DNA of 64,000 nt from Kutzneria viridogrisea (GTDB lineage Bacteria > Actinomycetota > Actinomycetes > Mycobacteriales > Pseudonocardiaceae). The stretch covers positions 372,001-436,000 of the forward strand of contig JACJID010000007.1 of NCBI GenBank assembly GCA_014138725.1, written 5' to 3'. The position numbers and the translations under genes are program-made. The notes beneath the pieces were generated by a model. The model saw only the letters and a list, made by a program, of their open reading frames with translations. It made no database searches and had not been told where the DNA came from. Positions 8,467 through 18,970 of the stretch are shown piece after piece; the first letter of the stretch is position 1, and every line of letters starts with the position of its first letter.

Positions 8467-9474
8467 TCACAGCTTGTCGGCCTCGATGACGGCCTTGGCG
8501 AACTCCTCCGGTGCCTCCTGCGGCACGTTGTGGCCGATGCCGTTGAGCAGGCGGTGCGCGTACTTGCCGGAGAACTTCGCCCGGTAGGCGGCCCCGTCGG
8601 CGGTCGCGCCGTCGAAGTCGCTGCCGATGGTGATCGTGGGCACGGAGATGACCGGCGCCTGGGCGAGCTTCTGCTCCAGGGAGTCGAGCTTGGGGTCCCC
8701 CTTGGCCAGGCTCAGCCGCCACCGGTAGTTGTGGATGACGATGCTGACGTGGTCGGGGTTGTCGAAGGCCGCGGCGCTGCGGTTGTAGGTGGCCTCGTCG
8801 AAGTTCCACTTGGGCGAGGCGATCTGCCAGATGAGCTTGTTGAACTCGTGCCGGTTCTGCGAGTAACCGAGCACGCCGCGTTCGGTGGCGAAGTAGTACT
8901 GGTACCACCAGCCCCGCTCCACCGCCGGGGACAGCGGCTGCTGGTTGGTGGCGAGGTTGGTGATCAGGTACCCGCTCACCGAGACGAGGGCCTTGCACCG
9001 CTCGGGCCACAGCGCCGCGATGACGTCGGCGGTTCGTGCTCCCCAGTCGTAACCGGCGAGGACCGCCTTGTCCACCTTGAGGGCGTCCATCAGGGCGATG
9101 ACGTCGAGCGCGATCGCCGACTGCTGGCCGTTGCGGAAGGTGTCCTTGGACAGGAACCGCGTCGAGCCGTAGCCCCGCAGGTACGGCACGATCACGCGGT
9201 AGCCCGCCGCGGCCAGCAGCGGCGCGACGTCGACGTAGCTGTGGATGTCGTAGGGCCAGCCGTGCAGCAGGAGCACCACTGGACCGCCAGCGGGTCCGGC
9301 CTCGGCGTAGCCCATGCTGACCTCGCCGGCGTCGATCTGCTTCAGCGGGCCGAAGGAGGTGTTCTTCCCCGTGCTGGGGCTGGCGGCCGGGATGGCTTGC
9401 GCGGAGCAGCCAGCGAGTGAGGCCGTGGCAGCCGCCGCGGCCAGGACCTGGGAGAACTGCCTTCTGCTGATCAT
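8467..9474 (-). CDS. Tat-exported alpha/beta hydrolase (epoxide hydrolase/haloalkane dehalogenase type), lipoprotein
   Basis: A 335-residue protein. The N-terminus MISRRQFSQVLAAAAATASL carries a twin-arginine signal and ends in the lipobox LAGC, so it is predicted to be exported folded and lipid-anchored. The hydrolase core shows HGWPYD (oxyanion region), the nucleophile elbow GYDWGA with Asp in place of Ser, and the late His in GIGHNVPQEAPEEF. An Asp nucleophile is typical of epoxide hydrolases and dehalogenases. ATG 9474 follows AGGAGG, which excludes the longer upstream start. Regulation is probably shared with the convergent lipoprotein through the element at 9531-9563. Confidence 0.88.
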   Translation of the reverse strand: MISRRQFSQVLAAAAATASLAGCSAQAIPAASPSTGKNTSFGPLKQIDAGEVSMGYAEAGPAGGPVVLLLHGWPYDIHSYVDVAPLLAAAGYRVIVPYLRGYGSTRFLSKDTFRNGQQSAIALDVIALMDALKVDKAVLAGYDWGARTADVIAALWPERCKALVSVSGYLITNLATNQQPLSPAVERGWWYQYYFATERGVLGYSQNRHEFNKLIWQIASPKWNFDEATYNRSAAAFDNPDHVSIVIHNYRWRLSLAKGDPKLDSLEQKLAQAPVISVPTITIGSDFDGATADGAAYRAKFSGKYAHRLLNGIGHNVPQEAPEEFAKAVIEADKL

Positions 9475-9530
9475 CGGAACTCCTCCTGCGTGTGGCACGG
9501 AGGGGAAGGTAGGTGCCCGGCGCAGGACGC

Positions 9531-9563
9531 GGCGACCGTCGGATGACGCCGTCGGTGTAAGTC
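9531..9563 (-). promoter_or_regulatory. 33-bp promoter element, copy 2
   Basis: The reverse complement of this segment matches 7892-7924 at 31 of 33 positions. It lies 57 bp upstream of the Tat hydrolase start and overlaps the last codons of the LAL regulator remnant. Having the same element in front of both convergent genes suggests they are co-regulated. Confidence 0.65.
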
Positions 9564-10216
9564 ACCCCACGTCGAGGGCCGCCCCGAGTTCGGTGCGGGA
9601 GCTGATCCCGAGCTTGGGGAAGATCCGGTGCAGGTGCGTGCTGACGGTACGGTGCGACAGGTGGAGCCGCTGGCCGGTCTCCCGGTTGGCCAGCCCTTCG
9701 GCCGCCAGCTGGGCGATGCTGAGTTCGTGCGCGGTGAGCCGGTCGCGTGCGTCCGGGTCGCGTCGAGGGCTCGCCTCGCCCGCGGTGCGCAGCTCCCGGC
9801 GGGCCCGCTCGCCCCACGGCACCGCGCCGAGCGCGTCGAAGGCGTCGCGAGCCGCCCGCAGGTGCGTCCGGGACTCCACCGCCCGCCGCTGCCTGCGCAG
9901 CCACTCGCCGAAGGCGAGCTGGACCCGCGCGCGTTCGAGCGGCCACCCGGTCAGGTCCGCGCCCAGCGCCGCCTCGAACAACCCCTCCGCCTCCGTGCCC
10001 CGAGCGAGGACCGCCCGCACGTGGCGCAGACCGATGTGCAGGGCCGGGGACGGGTTGGCCGGCGCGAACCCGGCTCCACGCCTGTACGGCCAGCCCCTGG
10101 TCAGCAGGCCGAGCCTGCCCTGGGCGCGCAGTCCGGGCAGCGCGGCGGCGGAGACTGTGGCAGCGTCTGCTGGACCCATCCGGGCAATCTGAACGGGACC
10201 CACCTTCGACCGTGGT

Positions 10217-10748
10217 TTGCAACTGTCTGGTTGCTCGCGGTGGAGGTTGCGGACGACGTCACGGGTGGAGCTGTTCGCGACGATCCGGCGCGATGCCCGG
10301 GTCGAGGGACTCTCGATTCGAGCGTTGGCGCGCCGGCACGGGGTCGGGCGGCGCACGGTTCGTCAAGCGCTGGCGAGGGCGGAACCGCCTCCGCGTAAGC
10401 CGCGGGTGCACACGGCGCCGCGGCTGGACCCGTTCAAGGCGGCGATCGACGCGATGCCGATCCAGGACACGACCGCCCCGCGCAAGCAGCGGCATACCGC
10501 TCGGCGGATCCACGCCCGGCTGGTGAACGAGCTCGTGGAGGCCACCAACGAGAAGATGCTCGCCCGCTACGGCCGCGTCGACCTGCTCTGCATCGACAAA
10601 CATCGCGATCGCCAGCAACGAGGCCTTCTCCGGCTGGACCAGGACGTTCACCGACCCACGCCTGTGCGCCGCCATCGTCGACCGGCTCATGTTCAACGGG
10701 AACATCATCGAGACCGGCACCGACTCCTACCACCTGGCCCACACCTAA
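10217..10748 (+). pseudogene. istA-istB fusion remnant (IS21-family transposase)
   Basis: The first frame gives SRVELFATIRRDARVEGLSI and RRTVRQALARAEPPPRK, the N-terminal DNA-binding part of an IstA-type transposase, then KQRHTARRIHARLVNE. It jumps directly to ARYGRVDLLCID, which belongs to the IstB helper ATPase, so the middle of istA and most of istB are deleted. After a frame change the IstB tail continues as IASNEAFSGWTRTFTDPRLC and ends with NIIETGTDSYHLAHT. No catalytic core remains. Confidence 0.8.
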
Positions 10749-10948
10749 GACCAGCAGGAGCGTCGATCCGAAGCCGCGGCCTGGCACTGAGCTCCGACTA
10801 CACCGCCGTCGCCGACAAGCGCGATGTCGCCGAGTACAGACAGCAGCCTGCGATGGTGCCAAGACCGCGCCGAACCGGTACACGCCTCACGGCTACGGGC
10901 GCTATGTCGCGCGTCCCGAGGCCTGTCCGCACCTCCATCGGTAGGCCA

Positions 10949-11437
10949 CTACTCACTGACAGGTCCTGGGCGATCCTCCTGTTTACCAGCGGTCCCCTGC
11001 TCGGTCCGGACACGGTCCTCAGCGAGAGCAAGCTGGCTGCGTGCTCGCGCGACGACTTGTTCGGCGCGCCGCAGTTGGGACAGCGCCCGATCGAGCCCCG
11101 CCCGGTCCAACTCCGCCGCGCGCTCGGTACTAGGCGGGTCCCGTCGAGAGAACTCGGCCTCGCGCTCGTTGGCGGTTCGCTCGCGTTGATCGGCCCGCAC
11201 GTCGCGCTGATCGGCCCGCATCTCGCGTTGATCGGCCCGCACGTCACGTTGACCGACCTCCGCGGATTGCATCTCGACAGCCGTCTCCCGCATCTCAAGC
11301 GCGATCTCTCGGGCATCGGCGGCGGCCTCGCGCGCCGCGACGACCGCCTCGCGGAGCGTCACTTCCCGCTCGCGCCTCAAGGCCCGCCGGTCCTGCTCAT
11401 TCAGATCATCCTTGTCTGGCTCAGGCGCGACCGGCAT
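10949..11437 (-). CDS. Charged coiled-coil protein with heptad-like repeats (element passenger)
   Basis: A 162-residue protein, almost all charged helix. Residues about 20-105 are Arg/Glu/Ala-rich, with a block of seven-residue repeats of the type RADQREM (RADQREM, RADQRDV, RADQRER). ATG 11437 has GAGAGG just upstream; an earlier in-frame start would add residues overlapping the element end. There is no signal peptide or membrane segment. It is encoded opposite to the transposase remnant between the terminal repeats. No function is recognised; a long rod-like or partner-binding protein is what can be seen. Confidence 0.6.
   Translation of the reverse strand: MPVAPEPDKDDLNEQDRRALRREREVTLREAVVAAREAAADAREIALEMRETAVEMQSAEVGQRDVRADQREMRADQRDVRADQRERTANEREAEFSRRDPPSTERAAELDRAGLDRALSQLRRAEQVVARARSQLALAEDRVRTEQGTAGKQEDRPGPVSE
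11182..11244. repeat. 21-bp tandem repeat, three units
   Basis: Three near-identical 21-bp units (11182, 11203, 11224), each built on GTTGATCGGCCCGCA or GCTGATCGGCCCGCA, with a partial fourth. They encode the seven-residue repeats of the coiled-coil protein. Such arrays expand and contract by slippage. Confidence 0.8.
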
Positions 11438-13191
11438 GCCTCTCAATATGGCCCTTGCCCTGGTGGGCTGTCGAGTGGGCCGCGCGGCCACGATCCACCC
11501 ATCGGCATATCCGGACGATTCAACGCGGTCTCGATCGAGTCGAGCCGACACCGATGTCACGCTGACAGCCCGAACCCGCACCCAGGTGGGTCCCGCCTAG
11601 GTTGCCCAAGTTGACATTCCCAGCTGGGCAGCCGGTCGGCCACCGCCAGCAGGGCCTTGCGCGCCGACGGACCGGGCTCGGTCCAGAAGCAGCGCATGCC
11701 CGCACCCCAGAGGATGCGCATCGCCAGCTCGGTGTCCCCGTCCGCAGCGACCGATTCCGCCGCGCGGCCAGTTCCAGTGACCCTGAGGGGTCCTCGCGCA
11801 TCCCGTCGTCGAAGCTGCTCACCAGCCACGCGGCCACGGCGTGCTGGCGCGGTGTGAGCTCGCACGTCCGCACCTCGCGCAGTAGCCGCTCGACCACGTC
11901 CAGGCGGCCGGACTCGACCGCCAGCTCAGCCGCCCGCAGCAGCCGCTCGGCCCGGGGCCTCACTCAGTCGCGCCGACTGCTCCAGCGCGGCGGTCGCGGC
12001 CGAGACGCCACCCCGTCGCTCGGCCCGGTCCGCGGCCAGCCCCAACTCGGCCGCGAGGCCCTCGTCCTGCCCGGCGGTGGCCGCCACCCGGTGCCAGGCC
12101 CGCCGGTCCAGCTGGCCGTCCAGGGTCTCGGCCAGCGCCCGGTGGGTGTCCTGGCGCTCGCCGGGGCTGGCGGCCCACGGGATCGCCGAGCGCATCAGCG
12201 GATGGCGGAACCTCAGCGTGCCGGGGCCGAGCTCGACCAGCTGGGCGTCGACTGCAGGGGCCAAGGTCGTCACGTCGGCGCTGGTCGTGAGGGCGATCGT
12301 GGCGGCGTCGAGCGTCTCGACCAGTGAGGTGCTGTCGTTGAGCGCGGCGATCAGCAGACTGGTCCTGGCCGGCGCGACCCGCCCGGCGAAGGCCCGTTCG
12401 AGCCGGTCCGTCAGCGGCAGGACCGGGTCGGCGGCGTCCAGGTCGCGCGCGGTCCCGGGCAGCTCGGTCAGCGCCAGTGGATTGCCCGCGGCCTCGGTGA
12501 GCAGCCGGGCCCGGACCGCCGGGGTCAGGTCGGGCGCGACCGCGTCGAGCAGTTCCCCGGCGAGGTCTTCGGGCAGCCGATCGAGGGTCATCGTCGGCAG
12601 CCCCACGTCCTCAAGTGGCGAGCGCGGCTCGTCCCGGACGGTCGCCACCAGCACGACGGGCTCGGACTCCAGCCTGCGAGCCACGAAAGCCAGCAGGTCG
12701 GCACTGGCGTGGTCCAGCCAGTACGCGTCCTCGGCGATCAGCAGCAGTGGCCTCTCGGCCGCGGCCTCGGCCAGCATGCCCAGCACGGCGAGCCCGACCT
12801 GGTACACGTTCGGCGCCGCCCCGTGGGCGAGGCCGAGCGCGGTGCGGAGCGCGTCGCGCTGCGGGGCGGGGAGCGCGTCGACACCTGCCCGCACCGGGTA
12901 CAGCAACTGGTGCAACCCGACGTAGGGCAGGTTCTGCTCGGCCTCCGCCCCGGTCGTGCTGAGCACCCGCACACCCGATCGAGAGGCCTCGGCCAGCAGC
13001 GCCGACTTGCCGATCCCGGCCTCACCCCTGACGAGCAGGGCGCCGCCACGATCTCCGACCCCGTCGATCAGCTCCGCCAGGTGCTTACGCTCCAGGTCCC
13101 GACCGACAAGCGACATTTCCTCGCACTCCGCCCTCGAGCCGTGGCCACTGGGGCCAGGTTGCCCGATCTCCGGCGGAGGCGTTCACCACTG

Positions 13192-14517
13192 CTAGGTGCG
13201 CATCCGCAGGTTGTCGCGGGTGACGTGCCGGGCCGCGCCGAACAGGCCGACCGAGGTGAGCAGCACCGCCAGCGGGATCACGATCAGCAGGCTCAGGTGC
13301 AGGCCGTGGGCCGCGGCCTGGGGCCCGCTCAGCCCGGTCGCCGAGGCGGCGAAGCGGTCGGAGAGCGCGCCGGTGATCAACGGGCCCACCGCGCCGCCGA
13401 GCAGGTAGAAGGCGGCGAAGTAGATCGAGACGGCGGTGGCGCGCAGGTGGGGTTCGACCACGTCGGCGACGGCGGGGTAGGCGGCGGTGTAGTACATGTA
13501 CTGCAACAGCCAGCCGGTGGTGAACAGGGCGACGAACAGGCCGACCGCCTCAGGCCCCAGCAGCAGCGCCCCGAGGATGAGCGGAGTGGCCAGCAGCAGG
13601 GCGAAGGCACCGGTGTAGACCCGCGCCGCAGGTGAACGGCGGCTCGCCCGGTCGGCGATGCGCCCGCCGAGCAGCAGACCGACCAGGCCGCTGAGGCCGA
13701 CCGTCACGCCGGTGAGCATGCCGCCGACGGCCAGGCTCGTGCCGAAGTAGCGCTGGAGCAGCGGCACGCTGAAGGTCGACACCGAGTAGGAGGCGATCTG
13801 CGAGCCGATACCGGCGAGGATCAGCCACCACAGGGTGGGGATCCGCAGCACCGACCGGAACGGGCGGTCGGCCCGCCCCGCCGACGTGCCGACGGGGTCC
13901 ACGGCGCCCCGGCTCGGCTCGCGGATGAACAGCAGCAGCACCCCGATGACCAGGCCGGGAACCGCGGCGAGGAAGAACGGGGCCCGCCAGGTGCCGAACG
14001 CGTTGGTGATGGACCCGACCGTGAAGAAGGCGAGCACCAGGCCGACGGGCAGGCCGAGCTGGAGCAGGCTGGTGGCGCGAGCTCGCCGGTCGGCGGGGTA
14101 CAGGTCGGCGAGCAGGGAGTTGGCCGCCGGGGCGAAGCTGGCCTCCCCCACCCCCAGCAGCAGCCGGACGAGGACCAGCGCCAGGAAGCTGCCCGCCAGG
14201 CCGTTGGCCAGGGTGAGCAGGCTCCAGACGACCAGGCCCACGGCGAGGATCATCCGGCGGGAGCCCCGGTCGGCCAGTCGCCCCAGCGGGAGGCCGAACA
14301 GCGCGTACACCACGGTGAAGCCGGTGCTGAGCAGGCCGATCTGCGCGTCGGACAGGGAGAACTCGGCCTTGAGCGGTTCGACCACGATCGCCGGGATCGC
14401 GCGGTCGAAGAAGTTGAGCAGGTTTCCCGCGAACAGCAGGACCAGGATCCACGAGGCCCGTGACACGAGCCCACCAGCGGCGGTGGCCACGGCTGCCGGA
14501 CTGTCCTTGGTTGCCAT
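13192..14517 (-). CDS. MFS transporter next to the NRPS, probable exporter
   Basis: A 441-residue, 12-helix major-facilitator protein. The loop 2-3 signature is seen at GLPLGRLADRGSRRMI and its repeat in the second half at LLLGGRIADRASRR. ATG 14517 follows GGAGG by four bases, so the upstream in-frame region is not coding. It lies 118 bp downstream of the giant NRPS stop on the same strand with no visible terminator, so it is probably the last gene of that operon and may export the peptide. Its sequence is closer to the organic-anion or spinster-like group than to DHA2 drug pumps, so substrate assignment is uncertain. Confidence 0.88.
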   Translation of the reverse strand: MATKDSPAAVATAAGGLVSRASWILVLLFAGNLLNFFDRAIPAIVVEPLKAEFSLSDAQIGLLSTGFTVVYALFGLPLGRLADRGSRRMILAVGLVVWSLLTLANGLAGSFLALVLVRLLLGVGEASFAPAANSLLADLYPADRRARATSLLQLGLPVGLVLAFFTVGSITNAFGTWRAPFFLAAVPGLVIGVLLLFIREPSRGAVDPVGTSAGRADRPFRSVLRIPTLWWLILAGIGSQIASYSVSTFSVPLLQRYFGTSLAVGGMLTGVTVGLSGLVGLLLGGRIADRASRRSPAARVYTGAFALLLATPLILGALLLGPEAVGLFVALFTTGWLLQYMYYTAAYPAVADVVEPHLRATAVSIYFAAFYLLGGAVGPLITGALSDRFAASATGLSGPQAAAHGLHLSLLIVIPLAVLLTSVGLFGAARHVTRDNLRMRT

Positions 14518-14635
14518 GGGTCCTCCCGAGGGCCGGGCCGACATCAGCGGTGTGGCGTGGACCACGTTGGGAACGGCAGTGTTCCACATCAGTGCCGGTG
14601 CGCGGAAGGTGCGACCCGAGCCGATCGAGGAGGAC

Positions 14636-17600
14636 CTATGGCTCAACAGGTCCGAACTCGGCCTCCAGTTCCTCGATCTCGGACTGGTCCAGGTGCGCCA
14701 GGGCGAAGTCGGGCGAGTCGGCGAGCTGGCGCAGCACCTGGAACCAGAGCTCGGCGAACTCGCGGACCTCGGGCTCGCCGAGCAGGTCACCGGGCCAGGT
14801 CCAGGTGGCGACGAGTTCGAGCGAACCCGCGGAGTCCTCGGCGTGCGCGTTGACCTCCAGGACGTGCGCCAGCGGCATGCCGGGGTCGCTGCCGGGCGGC
14901 CCGGACAGGTCCTCGGCCACGCTCCACGCGGTGTCGGTGGTGGTGAACCGGCCCAGGTAGTTGAAGCCGATCTGCGGGGTCGGCGCACCGGCCAGTGCCG
15001 CACGGGTGGCGGGGTTGAGGTGGCGCAGCAGCCCGTAACCGATCCCGTCGTCGGCAACGGCACGGACCTGCTCCTTGACCAGGCTCACGGCGGTGCTGGT
15101 CCGCTCGCCGGGGTCCAGGCGCACCGGGAACAGGGTGGTGAACCAGCCGACGGTGCGCGACAGGTCCACTCCCTCGGCGATCCCGGTGACGCGGCCATGA
15201 CCTTCGAGGTCCACGAGCACCTGGCTGTCGGCGCTGATCCCGCGAGCACGCCGCCAACGGGCAATGGCGAGGGCGAGACCGGCGAGCAGCACGTCCTGCA
15301 CTCCGGCGTCGTACCGGGCGGGCACGGAGGTGAGCAGGGGCGTCGCGTGCGCCGCGGGCAGGCACAGGCGCAGTTCCGCGGCGGTGCCGGTGACATCGCG
15401 CTCCGGGTCCAACGGCCGGGTGGTCAGCGGCGGGTCGGGGGTGGCGGCCACGGCGAGCCACCGCTCCAGTTCGGCGACCCGCTCGGGGCGCCGGGCCTGG
15501 CCGTGCAGGTGCCGGGCCCAGGTCCGGAACGAGGTGGGCACCGGGGCCAGGTCACCGGCCCGCCACGCGGTGGCCAGGTCCTCGACCAGGATCCGCAGGG
15601 AGATGCCGTCCACGACGAGGTGGTGGGCGACCAGGAGCAGCCAACCGGGCTTGCCCGCGCCCGCGTCGAACCACACCAGCTGACTGAGCGGTCCGGCGCT
15701 CAGGTTGAGCCGGTCGCGTGCGGCGATTCCCTGTGCGGCAACGACTTCGTGCACGTCCTGCGCGGTGACGGGCACGCGGGTGATCTGCTCGGTGGCGTGA
15801 ACCGCGCCCCGGTGGGCTACGACGAGTTGCCCGTCACGCAACACGGCGCGCAACATGTCGTGCCGGTCGAGCACGGCCTGCCACGCCGTGACCAGGCGCT
15901 CGCGGCCGAGGTCTGCCGGTACCCGCAGCACCAGCGACTGGGTGAAGCCGCCGACCGGTCCGCCGCGCTGCCAGAGCCACTCGGAGATCGGCGTGCCGAG
16001 CACCGGGCCCAGCCCTGCCTCGGCGGGCTCGACCACAACAGGACGTGCCCGGTCGGCCGCGGCGGCCAGGCCGCGGGCGGTGCGGTGCAGGAACACCTCG
16101 CGCGCGGTGATCACCCGCCCGGCGGCACGGGCCCGGGACACCAGCCGCAGCGAGAGGATGCTGTCCCCGCCGAGTTCGAAGAAGCTGTCGTCCACGCCGA
16201 CGCCGGGCAGGCCGAGCACCTCGGCGATCAGTGTGCGGAACAGGTCCTCGGTGGGCGTGCCCGCCTCTCCCCCACTCACCGCGACGACCGGGGCAGGCAG
16301 CCCACTGCGGTCGACTTTCCCGTTGGGCAGCAACGGAAGCGCGTCCAGCGGGACGTACACCGAGGGCACCATGTAGCTCGGCAGCACGCGCGCGAGGTGT
16401 GCGCGCAGGTCCGCTGGCCGCGCCTGGCCGACCACGTAGGCCACGAGGCGATCGGTGACGGCAGCCTGAACCACGCCGGGCGCCCGCGTGAGCGCGGACT
16501 CGATCTCGCCCAGTTCGATGCGGTACCCGCGCAGCTTCACCTGCTCGTCGGTCCGGCCCAGGAACTCCAGCTGACCGTCCACGGCCCACCGCACGAGGTC
16601 CCCGGTGCGGTACATCCTGCCGCCGCCGAACGGGTTGGCCACGAACCGCGTCGCGGTCAGGCCGGGCTGCCCGGCGTACCCGCGCGCCAGCCCCGGACCG
16701 CTGACGTACAGCTCCCCCGCCACACCTGGCGGGACCAGCCGCAGCGCGGGATCGAGCACGTACACCTTGGTGTTGGTGATGGGCCGACCGATTGGTGTGT
16801 CCGAACTGGACAGTGGGTCGCTGATGGTGGCGCAGACCGTGGCCTCGCTCGGGCCGTAAGCGTTGAGCATGCGGCGGCCCCGCGACCAGGTCTCGGCCAA
16901 CGCGGGCGGACACGCCTCACCGGCCACCACCAGGGTGACGCCGGGGTCGAGGCTGTGCTCGGGCAGCGCGGACAAGGCGGAGGGTGGCAAGGTGAGGTGG
17001 GTGACGCCGTGTTCGGCGAGCAGCACCGACAGCGGCTCACCGACCAGTCGATCGACAGGCCCCAACACGAGGCAGGCACCGGTCAGCAGCGCCACGCACA
17101 ACTCCGACACCGAGGCGTCGAAGCTGGCGGAGGCGAACTGGAGCACGCGGCTGCCAGGTCCGATGCCGAACGCATCGGCCTGGGCGCGCACCAGGCTGGC
17201 GATGCCCTGGTGCGTCACGACAACACCCTTGGGGCGGCCCGTCGACCCGGAGGTGTAGATCACGTACGCCGTGTTGGCGAGGTCCGCGCTCGGGAGTTTC
17301 CCGCCAGGAGTGGTCAGTGCGGGCATTTCGGTGAGCACGACCGCGGGCCGCGCGTCCCGCAGCATGAAATCGACCCGCTCAGCGGGGTAGTCCGGATCGA
17401 CGGCGAGGAAGCCGCCACCGGACTTCTGCACGGCCAGGAACGCCACGACCAGGTCAATCCCGCGCGGCAGGGACACGGCGACGAGTCGCTCCGGGCCGAC
17501 TCCACTCGCGACCAGCCAGTGCGCCAAGCGATCCGCACGCCGGTTCAGCTCCCGATAGGACAGTTCCTCGTGCTCGAACACCACGGCCGCGGCGTCCGGC

Positions 17601-18970
17601 GTGGCGCGCACCTGCCGCTCGAACAGCTCTGCGATGGTCGCCCGCGGCACGAGCCGATCAGTGCGGTTCCACTCGACGAGCAGCTGGTGGGTCTCCTCTG
17701 GTGAACACACCTCGACCGCGCTGATCACAGCGCCCGGCTCGGCGACCACGGCGGTGAGCACGCGCACGAACCGGTCCGCGATGGCCTGCGCGGTGGCCGG
17801 TTCGAACAGGTCGGTGGCGTATTCGAGCACCCCGCCCATGCCGCCGTCCCCGCGGGTGAACAGGGTGAACGCCAGGTCGAACTTGGCGACCCCGGTGCCG
17901 ACACCGACCGCGCGCACCTCGGCGCCAGGCAGCACGAGCCCGGCCGGACCGTCCTGCGCGACGGTCAGCATCACCTGGAACAGCGGGTGGTGCGCCAGCG
18001 AGCGCTCGGGGTTGACGAGGTCGACGAGCCGCTCGAACGGCACGTCCTGGTGGCTGAACGCGGCCAGATCGGCTGCGCGGACCCGTCGCACCAACTCCGC
18101 GAACGGCGGATCGCCCGCGGTATCCGTGCGCAGGACCAGGGTGTTGGCGAAGAAGCCGATCAGGTCTTCCAGCGCCACGTCGGAGCGACCCGACACGGGA
18201 GTGCCGATCGGGATGTCCGTGCCACAGCCAAGTCGGGACAACAGCACGGCGAGACCGGCCTGCACCACCATGAACACCGTGCTGCCGGTGGATCTGGCCA
18301 GCTCGGTGATCCCGCGGTGCACGGACTCGCCCAGCTCGAACTCCACGTGGTCGCCGCGGTGCGAGGCCACGGCGGGTCGCGGGTGGTCGGTCGGCAGCGT
18401 CACCGCCTCGGGCAGTTCGGCCAACTCGGTGCGCCAGAACTCGACGTCGGGGTCCGGAGCGGTCCGCTGCCACAGGGCGTAATCCGCGTACTGCACGGGC
18501 AGATCAGTCCATTGTGGCGCGGAGCCGCCGAGCCGGGCCGCGTACGCGGTCGACAGGTCGCGCACCAGCGGTCCCTCCGAACCGCCGTCGCTGGCGATGT
18601 GGTGCATCAACAGCAGCACCACGTGCTCGCCGCCGGTGGCGAAGACCGTGACACGCAAAGGCAGTTCCGCGGACAGGTCGAACCCGTGGCCCAGGTGCTC
18701 GGCGAGCGCGCGGTCCAGGTCCTCGGTCTCCACCACGGTGAACTCGGGCGAGGCGTCGAGAACCACCTGGTGGGCCTCAGCCTCGCCGCGGATCACCGTG
18801 CGCAGGACCTCGTGCCGGGCAACAAGGTCGCCGACCGCCGACCGCAGTGCGGACAGGTCCAGGTCACCGGTCACCCGGAACACCAGCGGCAGGTTGTACG
18901 TGCTGCTGGGGCCTTCCAACCGGTGCAGGAACCACAACCTGGCCTGGGCGTAGGACAGCGGCACCCGGTC
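14636..18970 (-). other. NRPS module 9: C-A-T-E, Tyr-like, ends without TE
   Basis: C9 has HHIASDGGS, so the catalytic HHxxxDG is intact although the following Trp is Gly. A9 pocket residues read D-A-S-T-V-A-A-V-C, a Tyr or beta-hydroxy-Tyr code. T9 has the GGDSI form. E9 has [21 protein letters not shown] and NYLGRF. The last residues, [14 protein letters not shown] and a short tail, match the start of an E-to-C linker cut off by the stop, as in donor communication segments. Confidence 0.75.

Larger units (their letters stand above)
10182..11609 (+). mobile_element. Decayed IS21-type element inserted in the LAL gene
   Basis: The ends form terminal inverted repeats of about 24 bp: GGGCAATCTGAACGGGACCC at the left (10183 on), and the complement of the 11585-11609 segment, which also reads GGGCAAC and then GGGACCCACCT. 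Inside are a fused istA/istB remnant and, in the other orientation, a coiled-coil passenger gene. Both flanks are LAL coding sequence. I see no clear target duplication, which fits an old insertion followed by deletion. Bases 10749-10948 and 11438-11580 inside it show no gene I can support. Confidence 0.75.
9562..13116 (-). pseudogene. LAL-type (large ATP-binding LuxR) regulator, disrupted
   Basis: The N-terminal third (13116 to about 11927) starts MSLVGRDLERKHLAELIDGV and has Walker A GEAGIGKSALL and a Walker-B-like LLLIAEDAYWLDHA, as in LAL activators. The frame breaks near 11955 (RLSEAPGRAA versus AERLLRAAELAVESGRL) and again near 11800, where DDGMREDP must join ESVAADGDTELAMRILWGAG. Coding resumes after the mobile element at about 10181 and ends with the LuxR DNA-binding domain LTAHELSIAQLAAEGLANRE at 9562. 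The segment normally between ADRLP and the C-terminal TPR-like region is shortened. Two frameshifts, an insertion and a deletion mean no working regulator is expected. Confidence 0.85.

Noticed and set aside
10182-11609. Treating the whole element as a composite transposon with cargo
   Set aside because: Only one pair of short terminal repeats and one decayed transposase are present; there is no second IS copy.
10217-11614. A 465-codon plus-strand frame across the mobile element
   Set aside because: Only the first part is transposase sequence; the rest is antisense to the coiled-coil gene and changes family frame near 10600.
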